DNA of 14,983 nt from Lentisphaeria bacterium (GCA_016287975.1 JAEEXV010000007.1:1-14983), one strand, 5' to 3'. Counted from the stretch's first letter, positions 7,172-14,843 are shown. Numbers and translations are program-made. Notes: generated by a model from the letters alone, not told the origin.

Positions 7172-7199
7172 GCGGGGCGGCGCGCACCGCCCGCCCCGC
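7172..7199 (+). other. GC-rich hairpin between lipoprotein and permease genes
   Basis: GCGGGGCGG (7172-7180) pairs perfectly with CCGCCCCGC (7191-7199) across a 10-base loop. No T-tract follows, so it is more likely an mRNA stability or pausing element within the transcript than an intrinsic terminator. The rest of the 108-bp gap shows no clear ribosome site near ATG 7256 and no promoter. Confidence 0.4.
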
Positions 7200-7255
7200 C
7201 TCCGTCCGCCCGTGCCCCGCCCAGGGGGATCCCGCCCCATCGCATTAGCCATTCC

Positions 7256-8692
7256 ATGTTCTCCACCCTCTATCAGATCGCCAAGAACACCTTCCGCGAA
7301 AGCCTCCGGGAACCCATCTTCCTGCTGGTCCTCGTCTCCGCCCTGGTGCTGATCGGCGTCTATCCCAGTTTCACCCTATTCGTCTTCAACGCCCACGAAA
7401 AACTGATCGTGGACAGCGCCATGGCCACCATGATGGTCTTCGGCTGGGGCCTCGCCATCATGATCTCCAGCTACGCCATCTCCCGCGAAATCGACAACGG
7501 CACCGCCCTCCTCCTCCTCTCCAAGCCCGTCCAGCGCCCCGTCTTCATCATCGCCAAAATCCTCGGCATCCTCGCCTCCACCACCGTATTCTGCTTCATC
7601 ACGGGCGTCGCCACCCTCATCGCGCTCCGCGTCGCCACCGACCAGTTCTGGTTCGACGACTTCGTCTTCTACGGCTTCTTCGTCGTGATGGCCCTCGCCC
7701 TCGCCCTCGCGGGCGCCTGGAACTACGTCACCCGCTCCTCCTTCTGCATGGCGGCCGTCCTCGCCCTCCTTGTCCTCATCCCCGTCTTCGCCGTCATCGC
7801 CCACTTCAAGCCCACCGACGGCAACCACGTCGGCCTCGTCTTCCGCGCCGTCCCCGCCCTCATCCTCGTCATGTTCTCCGTGTGGTCGATGGGCACCCTC
7901 GCCACCGCCCTCTCCACACGCTTCAACCTCGTCCCCAACCTTCTGCTCTGCGGCGCCCTCTTCATGCTCGGCCTCATGAGCGACTACCTCATCGGGCGCC
8001 TCACCCGCGAGCCGTGGCAGCGCCTCCCCCCCGCAGGCAAGCAGCAGCTCTGGGTCGCACGATACAAGTTCCTCCCCTCCGAGACCGCCGACATCGAAAA
8101 ATGGGAGGAGCCCCAGCGCATCGAGGACTTCGGGCAGTTCATCGTCTGGACCGACGCGCCAGAAACCGCCGCCGCCCTCGACCCGCTCGGCAAGAACCCC
8201 GCCGCCAGCTGGCATGACGGGCACGGCTGGCACCACGATCCCAACCAGCTCTCCACCCTCCCCCTCCAGATGGCCGTCTACAACAGCGCCAATCCCAAGC
8301 AGCCCTGGACCCTCTACAACCTCGGCAGCTACGCCGACGCCAAGCGCAAGGCGGCCAAGGACGCAGGCGAACTCGACGCCCTCATCTTCAGGCGCTCCGC
8401 AAATCCGCCCCGCACCCCCGAAGGCGGCACCATCCACCATCCCGTGCCCGCCTCCGGCAACTGGGTAGCGACCGCCCTCTACGCCGCCGTCCCCAACTGG
8501 CAGCTCTTCTGGATGGCCGACGCGCTCTCCAGCCGAGGCGGCGACCAGGAGGTCAACACCAACGAAGCCACCGTCCCCGCGCGCTACGTCGGCTACGCCG
8601 CCGCCTACGCCACCATCCTCAATCTCTTCCTCGTCCTCCTCGCCATCCTCCTCTTCTGGAACCGCGAGGCAGGACGGCAGTCCCTCGCCTAA
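7256..8692 (+). CDS. ABC-2 type transporter permease subunit
   Basis: Inner-membrane subunit of an ABC transporter whose ATPase is not in this window. Seen in 478 residues: an amphipathic start with KNTFRESLREP (10-20), then TM segments at about 21-44, 57-76, 97-125, 137-155, 163-183, 196-220 and 227-245, a soluble insertion of about 200 residues (248-445), and a last TM at 448-468. The loop ISREIDNGTALLLLSKPVQRP (75-95) is the typical ABC-2 signature after TM2, and VPNWQLFWMADAL (412-424) before the last TM is shared with related permeases. The large Trp/Pro-rich soluble part on the outside is longer than in simple ABC-2 proteins. It follows the putative lipoprotein and ends at a good terminator, so these two form a transcription unit. 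The substrate is unknown. Fold assignment is firm; the lack of an adjacent ATPase is odd. Confidence 0.85.
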   Translation: MFSTLYQIAKNTFRESLREPIFLLVLVSALVLIGVYPSFTLFVFNAHEKLIVDSAMATMMVFGWGLAIMISSYAISREIDNGTALLLLSKPVQRPVFIIAKILGILASTTVFCFITGVATLIALRVATDQFWFDDFVFYGFFVVMALALALAGAWNYVTRSSFCMAAVLALLVLIPVFAVIAHFKPTDGNHVGLVFRAVPALILVMFSVWSMGTLATALSTRFNLVPNLLLCGALFMLGLMSDYLIGRLTREPWQRLPPAGKQQLWVARYKFLPSETADIEKWEEPQRIEDFGQFIVWTDAPETAAALDPLGKNPAASWHDGHGWHHDPNQLSTLPLQMAVYNSANPKQPWTLYNLGSYADAKRKAAKDAGELDALIFRRSANPPRTPEGGTIHHPVPASGNWVATALYAAVPNWQLFWMADALSSRGGDQEVNTNEATVPARYVGYAAAYATILNLFLVLLAILLFWNREAGRQSLA

Positions 8693-8723
8693 CCCGCTTC
8701 CACCCTCGCGAACATCCACCTGT

Positions 8724-8753
8724 CGGCGCGGTCTACCAGGCCGCGCCGTTTTT
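8724..8753 (+). terminator. Intrinsic terminator after the permease gene, just before metG
   Basis: CGGCGCGG (8724-8731) pairs perfectly with CCGCGCCG (8741-8748) across a 9-base loop and runs straight into TTTTT (8749-8753). It lies 32 bp after the permease stop and only 17 bp before the metG ATG; the metG ribosome site begins 2 bases after the T-tract. It could simply end the permease transcript, or act as an attenuator in a metG leader. Confidence 0.8.
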
Positions 8754-8770
8754 CATAAGGAGAACACGCT

Positions 8771-10321
8771 ATGTCCGAAAACACCTTCTATCTGACCACC
8801 CCGATCTATTACGTCAACGACAAGCCGCACATCGGCCACGCGTACACCACCATCCTCGGCGACGTGCTGTCGCGCTGCCACCGCCTCCTGGGCGACCCCG
8901 TCCATTTCCTGACGGGCACCGACGAGCACGGCCTCAAGGTCCAGAAGGCCGCCGAAAAGAACGGCACCACTCCGCTGGAGCACTGCAACACCTTCGTCGT
9001 CCGCTTCCAGGAACTCTGGAAACGCCTCGGCATCTCCAACGACGACTTTATCCGCACCACCGAGCCGCGCCACATCTCCGTCGTCCAGGGCATCCTGCAG
9101 GACATGTGGGAGCGCGACCTCATCTACCAGGGCGACTACGAGGGCTGGTACTGCACTCCGTGCGAGCGCTACTACACTGAGAAGGACCTCGTGAACGGCT
9201 GCTGCCCCGAGTGCAACCGCCCCGTCGAGAAACTCGTCGAGAAGAACTACTTCTTCAAGATGAGCGCCTACCAGCAGCAGCTGATCGACTACATCAACGC
9301 CCATCCCGAGTTCATCCAGCCCTCCAACCGCCGCCAGGAGATCCTCGGCTATCTGCGCAAGCCCCTCAACGACCTGTGCATCTCCCGCGCCAAGTCCCGC
9401 CTCTCGTGGGGCATCGAACTGCCCTTCGACCGCGACTATGTGACCTACGTCTGGTTCGACGCCCTCGTCAACTACATCTCCGCCGTCGGCTACCGCGCCG
9501 ACGAGGCCGAGTTCCAGCGCTGGTGGCCCGCCAACTACCACCTCATCGGAAAGGACATCCTGACCACCCATGCGGTCTACTGGCCGACCATGCTCATGGC
9601 GATGGGCCTCCCCCTCCCCAGGACCATCTTCGCCCACGGCTGGTGGCTCATCGACTCCGAGAAGATGAGCAAGTCCATCGGCAACGTCGTCAATCCCATG
9701 GACATGGCCGACAAATACGGAGTCGACGCCCTCCGCTACCACCTGATGGCCGCCATGGCCCTCGGTCAGGACGCCAACTTCTCCGAGGAGTCCTTCGTCA
9801 CCCGCTTCAACGCCGACCTCGCCAACAACCTCGGCAACCTCCTCTCCCGCGCCGTCAAGATGCTCGAGAAGAACTTCGGCGGCAAGATGCCCGCCCCCGC
9901 CCCCGAGACCGAAGAGGCGAAGGAACTGCGCGAGAGCGTTGCCAAGGCCGTCGAATCCTGGAAGAACGCCATCCTGAACATGCAGCTCGACCGCGGCATC
10001 GCCGACATCATGGGCGCCGCCAACGCCGCCAACAAATACTTCGACACGATGAAGCCGTGGGTGCTCGCCAAGGCGGGCGACACCGCCGCACTCGCCGTCG
10101 TCCTGCGCAACACCGCCGAGGCCCTCCGCATTCTTGGCGGCCTCCTCTATCCCGTCATGCCCGTCAAGATGGCCGAACTGCGGCAAATCCTCGGCATCCC
10201 CGCCGAAAACGCCGCCCCCGCGATGGACACCCTCGCCAAATGGAACCAAATCCCCGAGGGCGCCGCCGTAACCCCCATCACCGTCCCCCTGTTCCCCCGC
10301 ATCCAGGCCCCCGCGCAATAA
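8771..10321 (+). CDS. metG: Methionyl-tRNA synthetase, short form
   Basis: Charges tRNA-Met (initiator and elongator) with methionine in the cytosol; class I aminoacyl-tRNA synthetase. Seen in 516 residues: the HIGH motif as PHIGHAY (19-25), FLTGTDEHGLKVQKAA (46-61), a zinc knuckle made of C128-x2-C131 and C145-x2-C148, the methionine-pocket stretch VTYVWFDALVNYISAVG (224-240), and KMSKS (299-303 region, SEKMSKSIGN). The alpha-helical anticodon-binding domain fills about 340-510. The C-terminal EMAP-like tRNA-binding domain of long forms such as the 677-residue E. coli enzyme is absent, so the protein is probably monomeric. TAAGGAG (8756-8762) lies 8 bases before the ATG, which fixes the start. 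No T-box-like leader is visible, but a terminator hairpin lies immediately upstream. The gene is complete with no missing key residue. Confidence 0.97.
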   Translation: MSENTFYLTTPIYYVNDKPHIGHAYTTILGDVLSRCHRLLGDPVHFLTGTDEHGLKVQKAAEKNGTTPLEHCNTFVVRFQELWKRLGISNDDFIRTTEPRHISVVQGILQDMWERDLIYQGDYEGWYCTPCERYYTEKDLVNGCCPECNRPVEKLVEKNYFFKMSAYQQQLIDYINAHPEFIQPSNRRQEILGYLRKPLNDLCISRAKSRLSWGIELPFDRDYVTYVWFDALVNYISAVGYRADEAEFQRWWPANYHLIGKDILTTHAVYWPTMLMAMGLPLPRTIFAHGWWLIDSEKMSKSIGNVVNPMDMADKYGVDALRYHLMAAMALGQDANFSEESFVTRFNADLANNLGNLLSRAVKMLEKNFGGKMPAPAPETEEAKELRESVAKAVESWKNAILNMQLDRGIADIMGAANAANKYFDTMKPWVLAKAGDTAALAVVLRNTAEALRILGGLLYPVMPVKMAELRQILGIPAENAAPAMDTLAKWNQIPEGAAVTPITVPLFPRIQAPAQ

Positions 10322-10339
10322 CCGCGCCCGGCGCAGCCC

Positions 10340-10359
10340 CCGGCCCAAGAATGGGCCGG
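10340..10359. other. Perfect hairpin downstream of metG
   Basis: CCGGCCCA-AGAA-TGGGCCGG has an 8-bp stem and a 4-base loop and begins 18 bp after the metG stop. There is no T-tract, so it is not a textbook terminator. The bases after it (GCACAGAACGCCC) resemble those after the palindrome at 14822-14843 (GCACACGCCC), so it may be a member of the same repeat family. Confidence 0.5.
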
Positions 10360-10376
10360 CACAGAACGCCCGGCTC

Positions 10377-10521
10377 CCCGATGGGTCTTAGGTCTGGGGG
10401 CCCCGATGGGGCTGAAGTCTCGGGTCTGGGGTCCCGGATGATGGGTCTGAAGTCTGGGGTCTGGGGTCCTCGGATGCTGGGTCTGAAGTCTGGGGTCTGG
10501 GGTCCCGAATGATGCGTCTTG
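10377..10521. repeat. G-rich tandem repeat (minisatellite), 32-36 bp units
   Basis: Imperfect units lie at 10377-10400 (short), 10401-10432, 10433-10467, 10468-10503 and 10504-10521 (partial). The shared core is GGGTCTGAAGTCTGGGGTCT followed by GGGGTCC. Unit lengths of 32, 35 and 36 show that indels accumulate, and the two central units are the most alike. Neighbouring coding DNA has a quite different composition. No gene is supported here: the frames through it read only as repeated Gly-Leu-Lys-Ser-Gly or Arg-Pro-Gln-Thr-Pro. Together with the hairpin at 10340 it accounts for most of the 231-bp gap before the next gene; the remaining 31 bases hold no clear promoter or ribosome site. Confidence 0.9.
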
Positions 10522-10552
10522 CTGCCTCCGAACAACCTTCCCGTTATCAGCC

Positions 10553-13500
10553 ATGAAAATCCGCCGCCTCTTCTCCGTCCTGCTCTGTGCCGCCGCGATG
10601 CTCTTTGCGAAACTGACCGTCGAGCGCCAGGGCGACAACTTCCTTGTCAAGCGCGACGGCAAGGTCCTGATTGATTCGGTCGCGGTCAAGACTGGCATTC
10701 CGATGGAGCAGGCGAAGGTGCGCTCCTCCTCGCAGACGCTGGCGGACGGTACGCGTGTGTGGGAGCGGTGGTGCGAGGAGCGCGAGAACCGCTTCCGCCT
10801 GGAGGTCGCCGAGCGCGCCGACGGCGCCGTCGAGATCACCATGGCGGGCGAGATCGAGGCCCTGAACCCGAATCGGCTGCGCCAGCTCTGGCTGACCATG
10901 CCCAAGGGGCTTCTGGTCGGCAGGGAATATCAGGCGCTTGACGGCAATGGCCGCGGCTGGCGTCCCGTCACCCGCAAGTTCGAGGGCAAGGCCTCCCAGG
11001 TCTACCGCTGGCTGGCCTGCGACGGCCTCATATTCGACTTCAACCCCATCGGCCCCACCGACTACTGCATGATGTACCAGGTCGGCGCCATCAAGGGCCA
11101 GTGGGGCGTGTTCATCAAGGACGGCGCCATCCACCTCGTCGCAGGCACCAACATCCACTACTACGGCGGATACACTGGCGCCAAGATCGTCCTGCGCGAA
11201 GGCACGAACGAGGACTACGACCGCCTGCACTCGATGCGCACCTACCGCTACAACCAGCACCTCGTCGCCTCCCGCCTCTACTCCTTCGGCGCCGTCAAAT
11301 TCGGCAAGATGTACACCGCCGCCAACCTGCCCTTCGACGCAAGGCGCGGCTTCGGCTGGGCGGACGGACTGCCCGCGCCGACGGCTTCCGCAGGCGCCCC
11401 CGAGGGCGCCTACTACGCCCATGTCCGCGGCAAGGGCAGGCGCACCTTCCGCATCGCAGGCCTGGAGAACGGCTTCCACATCGTCACCGTCGGCGCAGGA
11501 AACTACGACGGCGCCCCCAACGCCTTCCGCATCGCCGTGAACGGCGAGTCCCTCGCCGCCGAGGTCACCGTCAAGCCGAAGACCGCCCGCACCTTCGCCC
11601 GCGCCGTCCACGTCCGGGACGGCAAACTGGACATCGCCCTCGACGGCGACTTCCTCCTCTCCACCATCGCCGTCCAGCCGCTCATCTACGATTCGGAGGA
11701 CTTCTCCTTCCTGCGCGGCCCGTGGGTCGCCGACGGCTATGAGCCAGGCACCATCTACCGCAACGAGAACTACCGCCCCGCGCCCTTCTTCCCCGTCGCC
11801 GCCGAGGAACTCGTCCTCCCCGTCCCTGGCACGGAACTCCCCGCGCATCCGCGCGAACCCGAGCGCCCTGCGTGGCACCAGGACTTGAGCCAGCCCAAGT
11901 TCGACTGGCTCAGGCACATCCACTCCGTGAAACTCCTCGGGCACTCCGCCACCATGGCCGAACTCGACGACCCCGCCATCCTCGACCGCTTCCTCGACCA
12001 GCTCCTCAAGGACAAGAACTACACCTCCATCGAACTCTCGGGGATGCACACCCGCCACACCTATTTCAGCCACCTCGAACGCGGCAAGGCCGCCGTCGGC
12101 CGCATCGTCCAGGCCGTCCACAAGCGCGGGCTCAAACTCATCGACCACCACTCCACCACCATCCTCTGGAACTGCGACGGCGGCCCGCGCGTCCTCGCCG
12201 AGCGCCTGACCGAGGTCGGCCGCGCCTCCACCGACCAGCTCCCGACCTTCCAGTTCTGCCTCACCAACCCCATCTACCGCCAGATGTATTTCGACTACAT
12301 CGTCGACCTGGTCAAACTCGGCGTCGACGGCTTCCAGCTCGACGAACTGAACTTCTGGCCGCACTCCTGCGCCTGCCAGTACTGCCGCGCCGAGTTCACC
12401 CGCGCGACTGGCTGCCAGCTGCCGATGAACGAGTGCGACCCCAGCATCAACAACCCCGATTCGGAACTGTGGCGCCGCTGGACCATCTGGCGCGACATCC
12501 AGGTCACCAACTGCTACCTCGAACTGCGCCGCCGCACCGCCGCCATCAACCCCGACCTGGTCCTGCGCAACTACACGACCCACTGGGGCTACATCGCCCG
12601 CAACCGCCGCACCACCAACCTCGGCTGGGACCTCTTCGACCAGAGCCGCGCCCTCGACTGGGTCGGCACCGAGGTCATGACCCGCAATGTCATCCAGACC
12701 TCCCGCAGCCTCCTCCCCTACCGCCGAACCCAGAACATCTTCAACCTCGCATACGGAATGCCCGTCGACGCCTGGTACTACGTCGCCGACTGGCCCAGCG
12801 CGTACTTCGCCTGGGGCGTCGCCAACATGACCAACCAGACTGGCATGATGCCTTCCTCCCTCGTCCGCCCAGAAGGCGCCCCCGACTTCGACCGCTTCGC
12901 CGCCCTCCCGCACAACATGAAGCGCGTCGGCACCGACGCCGTCGCAGAGATCGCCCTGCTCTTCTCGCCCGACAGCCGCGACTGGAACCGCCTCGTGAGC
13001 TACTCCGGCGAACTCTACGGCCTCGCCCAGACCATGGAGCGCCTGCATATCCCATACGAGTTCCTCGGCGCCATGAGCCTCGACCAGAAGCACCTCGCCA
13101 AATACAAGGCCCTCGTCGTCAGCGGCGCGGGGTGCCTGACCGACGCGCAGATCCAGGCCATCCGCGCCTTCGCCGAACAGGGCGGCATGGTCTATCTCAC
13201 CACCGTCGCGGGCCTCTACGACCAGTATGGCACCCCCCGCAAGGCCTGGCCCTTCGCCGACCTCTTCGGCTTCTCCCCGCGCGCCAAGTCGCCCGCCAAG
13301 ATCGCGCAGCTCTCGGCGCACGGGCGCGCCGTCAAGCCCGCCAAACCCGTCGGCGGCTTCCTGCCGCCCCGGACCAAGGGCGACCCGCTTCGCATCACCG
13401 TCCCCTGCGGCAAGGGCAAAATCGTCTACTGTTCCCTCGCCATCGCCTCCTGCTTCTGCTCCCCCGAGCCCCTCGCGCTCAGCACCTGGAACTACGATCC

Positions 13501-13891
13501 CGACCGCGCCCTCGAAGCGCTCTTCCAGGCCGAGGTCGCCGACCTCTTCGCCCCCTTCCGTCACTGGACCATCGACGCACCCAAAAAGGTATTCACCTCC
13601 ATCTGGCGGGAGGCCGACGGCCCCCTCGTCGTCCATCTGCTCAACGGCCTCGGCTCCTGCATGAAACCAGGCGACAAACTCCTCCTCCCCGCCCCCGTCC
13701 CCGCCTTCCCGCCCGTCGGGCAGGACATCACCTTCACGATTCCCGCGCCGAAGTGCCGCGAGGCCCTCGCCTACAGCCCCGAGTTCGAAGGCGCCAGGCC
13801 CCTCCGCCTCGCCGCCAACCCAGACGGCACCGCCACCGTCTCCGTCCCCAAGGGTGCCTTCCAGACCTACCTCCTCATCCGAATCCGCTGA
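10553..13891 (+). CDS. Large secreted glycosidase-like protein (TIM barrel plus amidotransferase-like domain)
   Basis: Predicted exported carbohydrate-active enzyme of 1112 residues. A signal peptide occupies 1-19 (KIRR, hydrophobic core, AMLFA before Lys20). Next come a beta-rich N-terminal part (20-260), a malectin- or CBM-like sandwich about 265-380 (RTFRIAGLENGFHIVTVGAG, GAPNAFRIAVNGE), a barrel-like region about 450-790, an amidotransferase-like domain about 795-1000 like the trimerisation domain of GH42 beta-galactosidases (YKALVVSGAGCLTDAQIQAIRAFAEQGG), and a final sandwich with HLLNGLGS (1028-1035). Barrel marks: KLIDHHSTTILW (528-539), LGVDGFQLDELNFWP (589-603) ending a strand with D597 and E598, CACQYC (606-611) as a possible metal site, and DWVGTEVM (702-709) with E707. 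D597 or E598 plus E707 are my guesses for catalytic carboxylates. Substrate and family are not assigned. ATG 10553 has no clear ribosome site. Confidence 0.8.
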   Translation: MKIRRLFSVLLCAAAMLFAKLTVERQGDNFLVKRDGKVLIDSVAVKTGIPMEQAKVRSSSQTLADGTRVWERWCEERENRFRLEVAERADGAVEITMAGEIEALNPNRLRQLWLTMPKGLLVGREYQALDGNGRGWRPVTRKFEGKASQVYRWLACDGLIFDFNPIGPTDYCMMYQVGAIKGQWGVFIKDGAIHLVAGTNIHYYGGYTGAKIVLREGTNEDYDRLHSMRTYRYNQHLVASRLYSFGAVKFGKMYTAANLPFDARRGFGWADGLPAPTASAGAPEGAYYAHVRGKGRRTFRIAGLENGFHIVTVGAGNYDGAPNAFRIAVNGESLAAEVTVKPKTARTFARAVHVRDGKLDIALDGDFLLSTIAVQPLIYDSEDFSFLRGPWVADGYEPGTIYRNENYRPAPFFPVAAEELVLPVPGTELPAHPREPERPAWHQDLSQPKFDWLRHIHSVKLLGHSATMAELDDPAILDRFLDQLLKDKNYTSIELSGMHTRHTYFSHLERGKAAVGRIVQAVHKRGLKLIDHHSTTILWNCDGGPRVLAERLTEVGRASTDQLPTFQFCLTNPIYRQMYFDYIVDLVKLGVDGFQLDELNFWPHSCACQYCRAEFTRATGCQLPMNECDPSINNPDSELWRRWTIWRDIQVTNCYLELRRRTAAINPDLVLRNYTTHWGYIARNRRTTNLGWDLFDQSRALDWVGTEVMTRNVIQTSRSLLPYRRTQNIFNLAYGMPVDAWYYVADWPSAYFAWGVANMTNQTGMMPSSLVRPEGAPDFDRFAALPHNMKRVGTDAVAEIALLFSPDSRDWNRLVSYSGELYGLAQTMERLHIPYEFLGAMSLDQKHLAKYKALVVSGAGCLTDAQIQAIRAFAEQGGMVYLTTVAGLYDQYGTPRKAWPFADLFGFSPRAKSPAKIAQLSAHGRAVKPAKPVGGFLPPRTKGDPLRITVPCGKGKIVYCSLAIASCFCSPEPLALSTWNYDPDRALEALFQAEVADLFAPFRHWTIDAPKKVFTSIWREADGPLVVHLLNGLGSCMKPGDKLLLPAPVPAFPPVGQDITFTIPAPKCREALAYSPEFEGARPLRLAANPDGTATVSVPKGAFQTYLLIRIR

Positions 13892-13915
13892 CCATCGCCC
13901 GCCAGAAGATCTGCC

Positions 13916-14746
13916 ATGAAGTTCTACCGTTTCTGGAAAAGATGCGAGCGCGAGATGCCCGATCCCGACGGAACTGGCATCCTGCAGCGCGTCACCGTCT
14001 ACGGACATTCCGACCTGTCGGCCGCCGATGCCGCCGCCTGCGGCAATGCACTCCTCGCAGAGGTCGAGCGGCGCCGTGCAGGCGAAATCTCCAAATGGGA
14101 ATATGACATTGGCGGCCGCCCCATCCGCGAGGAGGTGCTCCTCACCCTCACCCCGCAGGATGTCGTCACCCGCAACCACTACGGCGCCGAGGTGCTCAAC
14201 ACCACCCGCCACTGCTTCATCGACATTGACGGCGACCTCCCTGGCGACGACAGCCTCCTCGGCATTCTCGGCGCGATCTTCGGCGGCCGCAAAGACGACC
14301 AGAAAGCCCTGCGCCATGTCGAGCGCCTCGCCCGTCTCGCTGGATACGACGGCCCCGTCCGCGTCTACCGCACCAAGGCAGGATTCCGTCTCCTCCTCCC
14401 CGACTGCCCCATCGAACCGAATCAGTGCGCCGCCCTGATGCAGGCATTCCACGCCGACCCGCGCTACGCGGCACTCTGCCGCGTCCAGGAGTGCTGGCGC
14501 GCCCGCCTCACCCCGAAACCCTACCGCATCCGCATGGACAAGCGCAGATTCGAGTGGCCCCAGGAGGATCCCGCCATTCTCGCCCAGCAGGCACTCTGGC
14601 TCCAGGATTACCGCGCCCGCAGCGAGCGCCGCGCCGTCTGCCGCTATCTCGGCACCGTCAACGGCCCCGAAGGCCCCACTGGCGACGTCGCCATCGACTA
14701 TCACGACGAGCAGACCCGCATCGACTCCGCCCTCCCCCTCGCCTGA
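13916..14746 (+). CDS. Conserved protein of unknown function with a DxD motif
   Basis: 276 residues, no signal peptide and no membrane segment, so probably cytosolic. Blocks that look conserved: MKFYRFWKRC at the start, REEVL (71-75), VTRNHYGAEVLNT (84-96), FIDIDGD (101-107), RVYRTKAGFRLLLPD (149-163) and CRVQECWRARLTPKPYR (188-204). I recall the same block order (TRN-YG-VLNT, hhDhD, YRT-AGhR, CR-QE-hRARLTPKP) in hypothetical proteins from diverse bacteria, but no experimentally defined function. The D-h-D strand followed by a strand with Gly loosely recalls polymerase- or nucleotidyltransferase-like folds, which is only a guess. It begins 24 bp after the glycosidase-like gene, same strand, so the two may be co-transcribed, although their roles seem unrelated. 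A weak purine run (AGAAGA) is the only ribosome-site candidate. The frame has coding bias like its neighbours. Confidence 0.75.
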   Translation: MKFYRFWKRCEREMPDPDGTGILQRVTVYGHSDLSAADAAACGNALLAEVERRRAGEISKWEYDIGGRPIREEVLLTLTPQDVVTRNHYGAEVLNTTRHCFIDIDGDLPGDDSLLGILGAIFGGRKDDQKALRHVERLARLAGYDGPVRVYRTKAGFRLLLPDCPIEPNQCAALMQAFHADPRYAALCRVQECWRARLTPKPYRIRMDKRRFEWPQEDPAILAQQALWLQDYRARSERRAVCRYLGTVNGPEGPTGDVAIDYHDEQTRIDSALPLA

Positions 14747-14771
14747 GGAGCGCCAATTCCCAAGCCGCCCC

Positions 14772-14803
14772 GCATTTCCTGCGGGCTTGCCCGCAGGAAA
14801 TGC
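14772..14803. repeat. 32-bp perfect palindrome, member of the GGGCTTGCCC hairpin family
   Basis: Left arm GCATTTCCTGCGGGC (14772-14786), centre TT, right arm GCCCGCAGGAAATGC (14789-14803): 15 bp of perfect pairing. It begins 26 bp after the stop of the unknown-function gene. The inner GGGCTTGCCC and the outer GCATT/AATGC match the repeats at 1-248, while the middle arms differ (CTGC/GCAG instead of CGGC/GCCG) and remain paired. No T-tract follows, so intrinsic termination is unproven; Rho-independent pausing, mRNA protection or a protein target are alternatives. Confidence 0.9.
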
Positions 14804-14821
14804 CCCGATTCCCCCGCCACC

Positions 14822-14843
14822 GCTGGCGAGCAAGCTCGCCAGC
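14822..14843. repeat. 22-bp perfect palindrome, variant of the same family
   Basis: GCTGGCGAGC (14822-14831), centre AA, GCTCGCCAGC (14834-14843). Read on the minus strand the centre is GAGCTTGCTC, so it matches the GGGCTTGCCC family in inverted orientation with a paired G-to-A/C-to-T change. It lies 18 bp after the 14772 palindrome, making an inverted pair of related hairpins. It is followed by CACACGCCC and a run of C. Confidence 0.85.

Noticed and set aside
8693..8770. T-box riboswitch for metG
   Set aside because: The leader is under 80 bases and lacks the conserved T-box and specifier-loop layout; only a simple terminator hairpin is present.
8753..10348. A 531-codon minus-strand open frame across metG
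   Set aside because: It mirrors metG, a complete and unmistakable synthetase, and has no ribosome site or recognisable motif; it is a codon-bias shadow.
10377..10521. CRISPR array
   Set aside because: The units are directly adjacent and similar along their entire length, with no unique spacers and no cas genes nearby.
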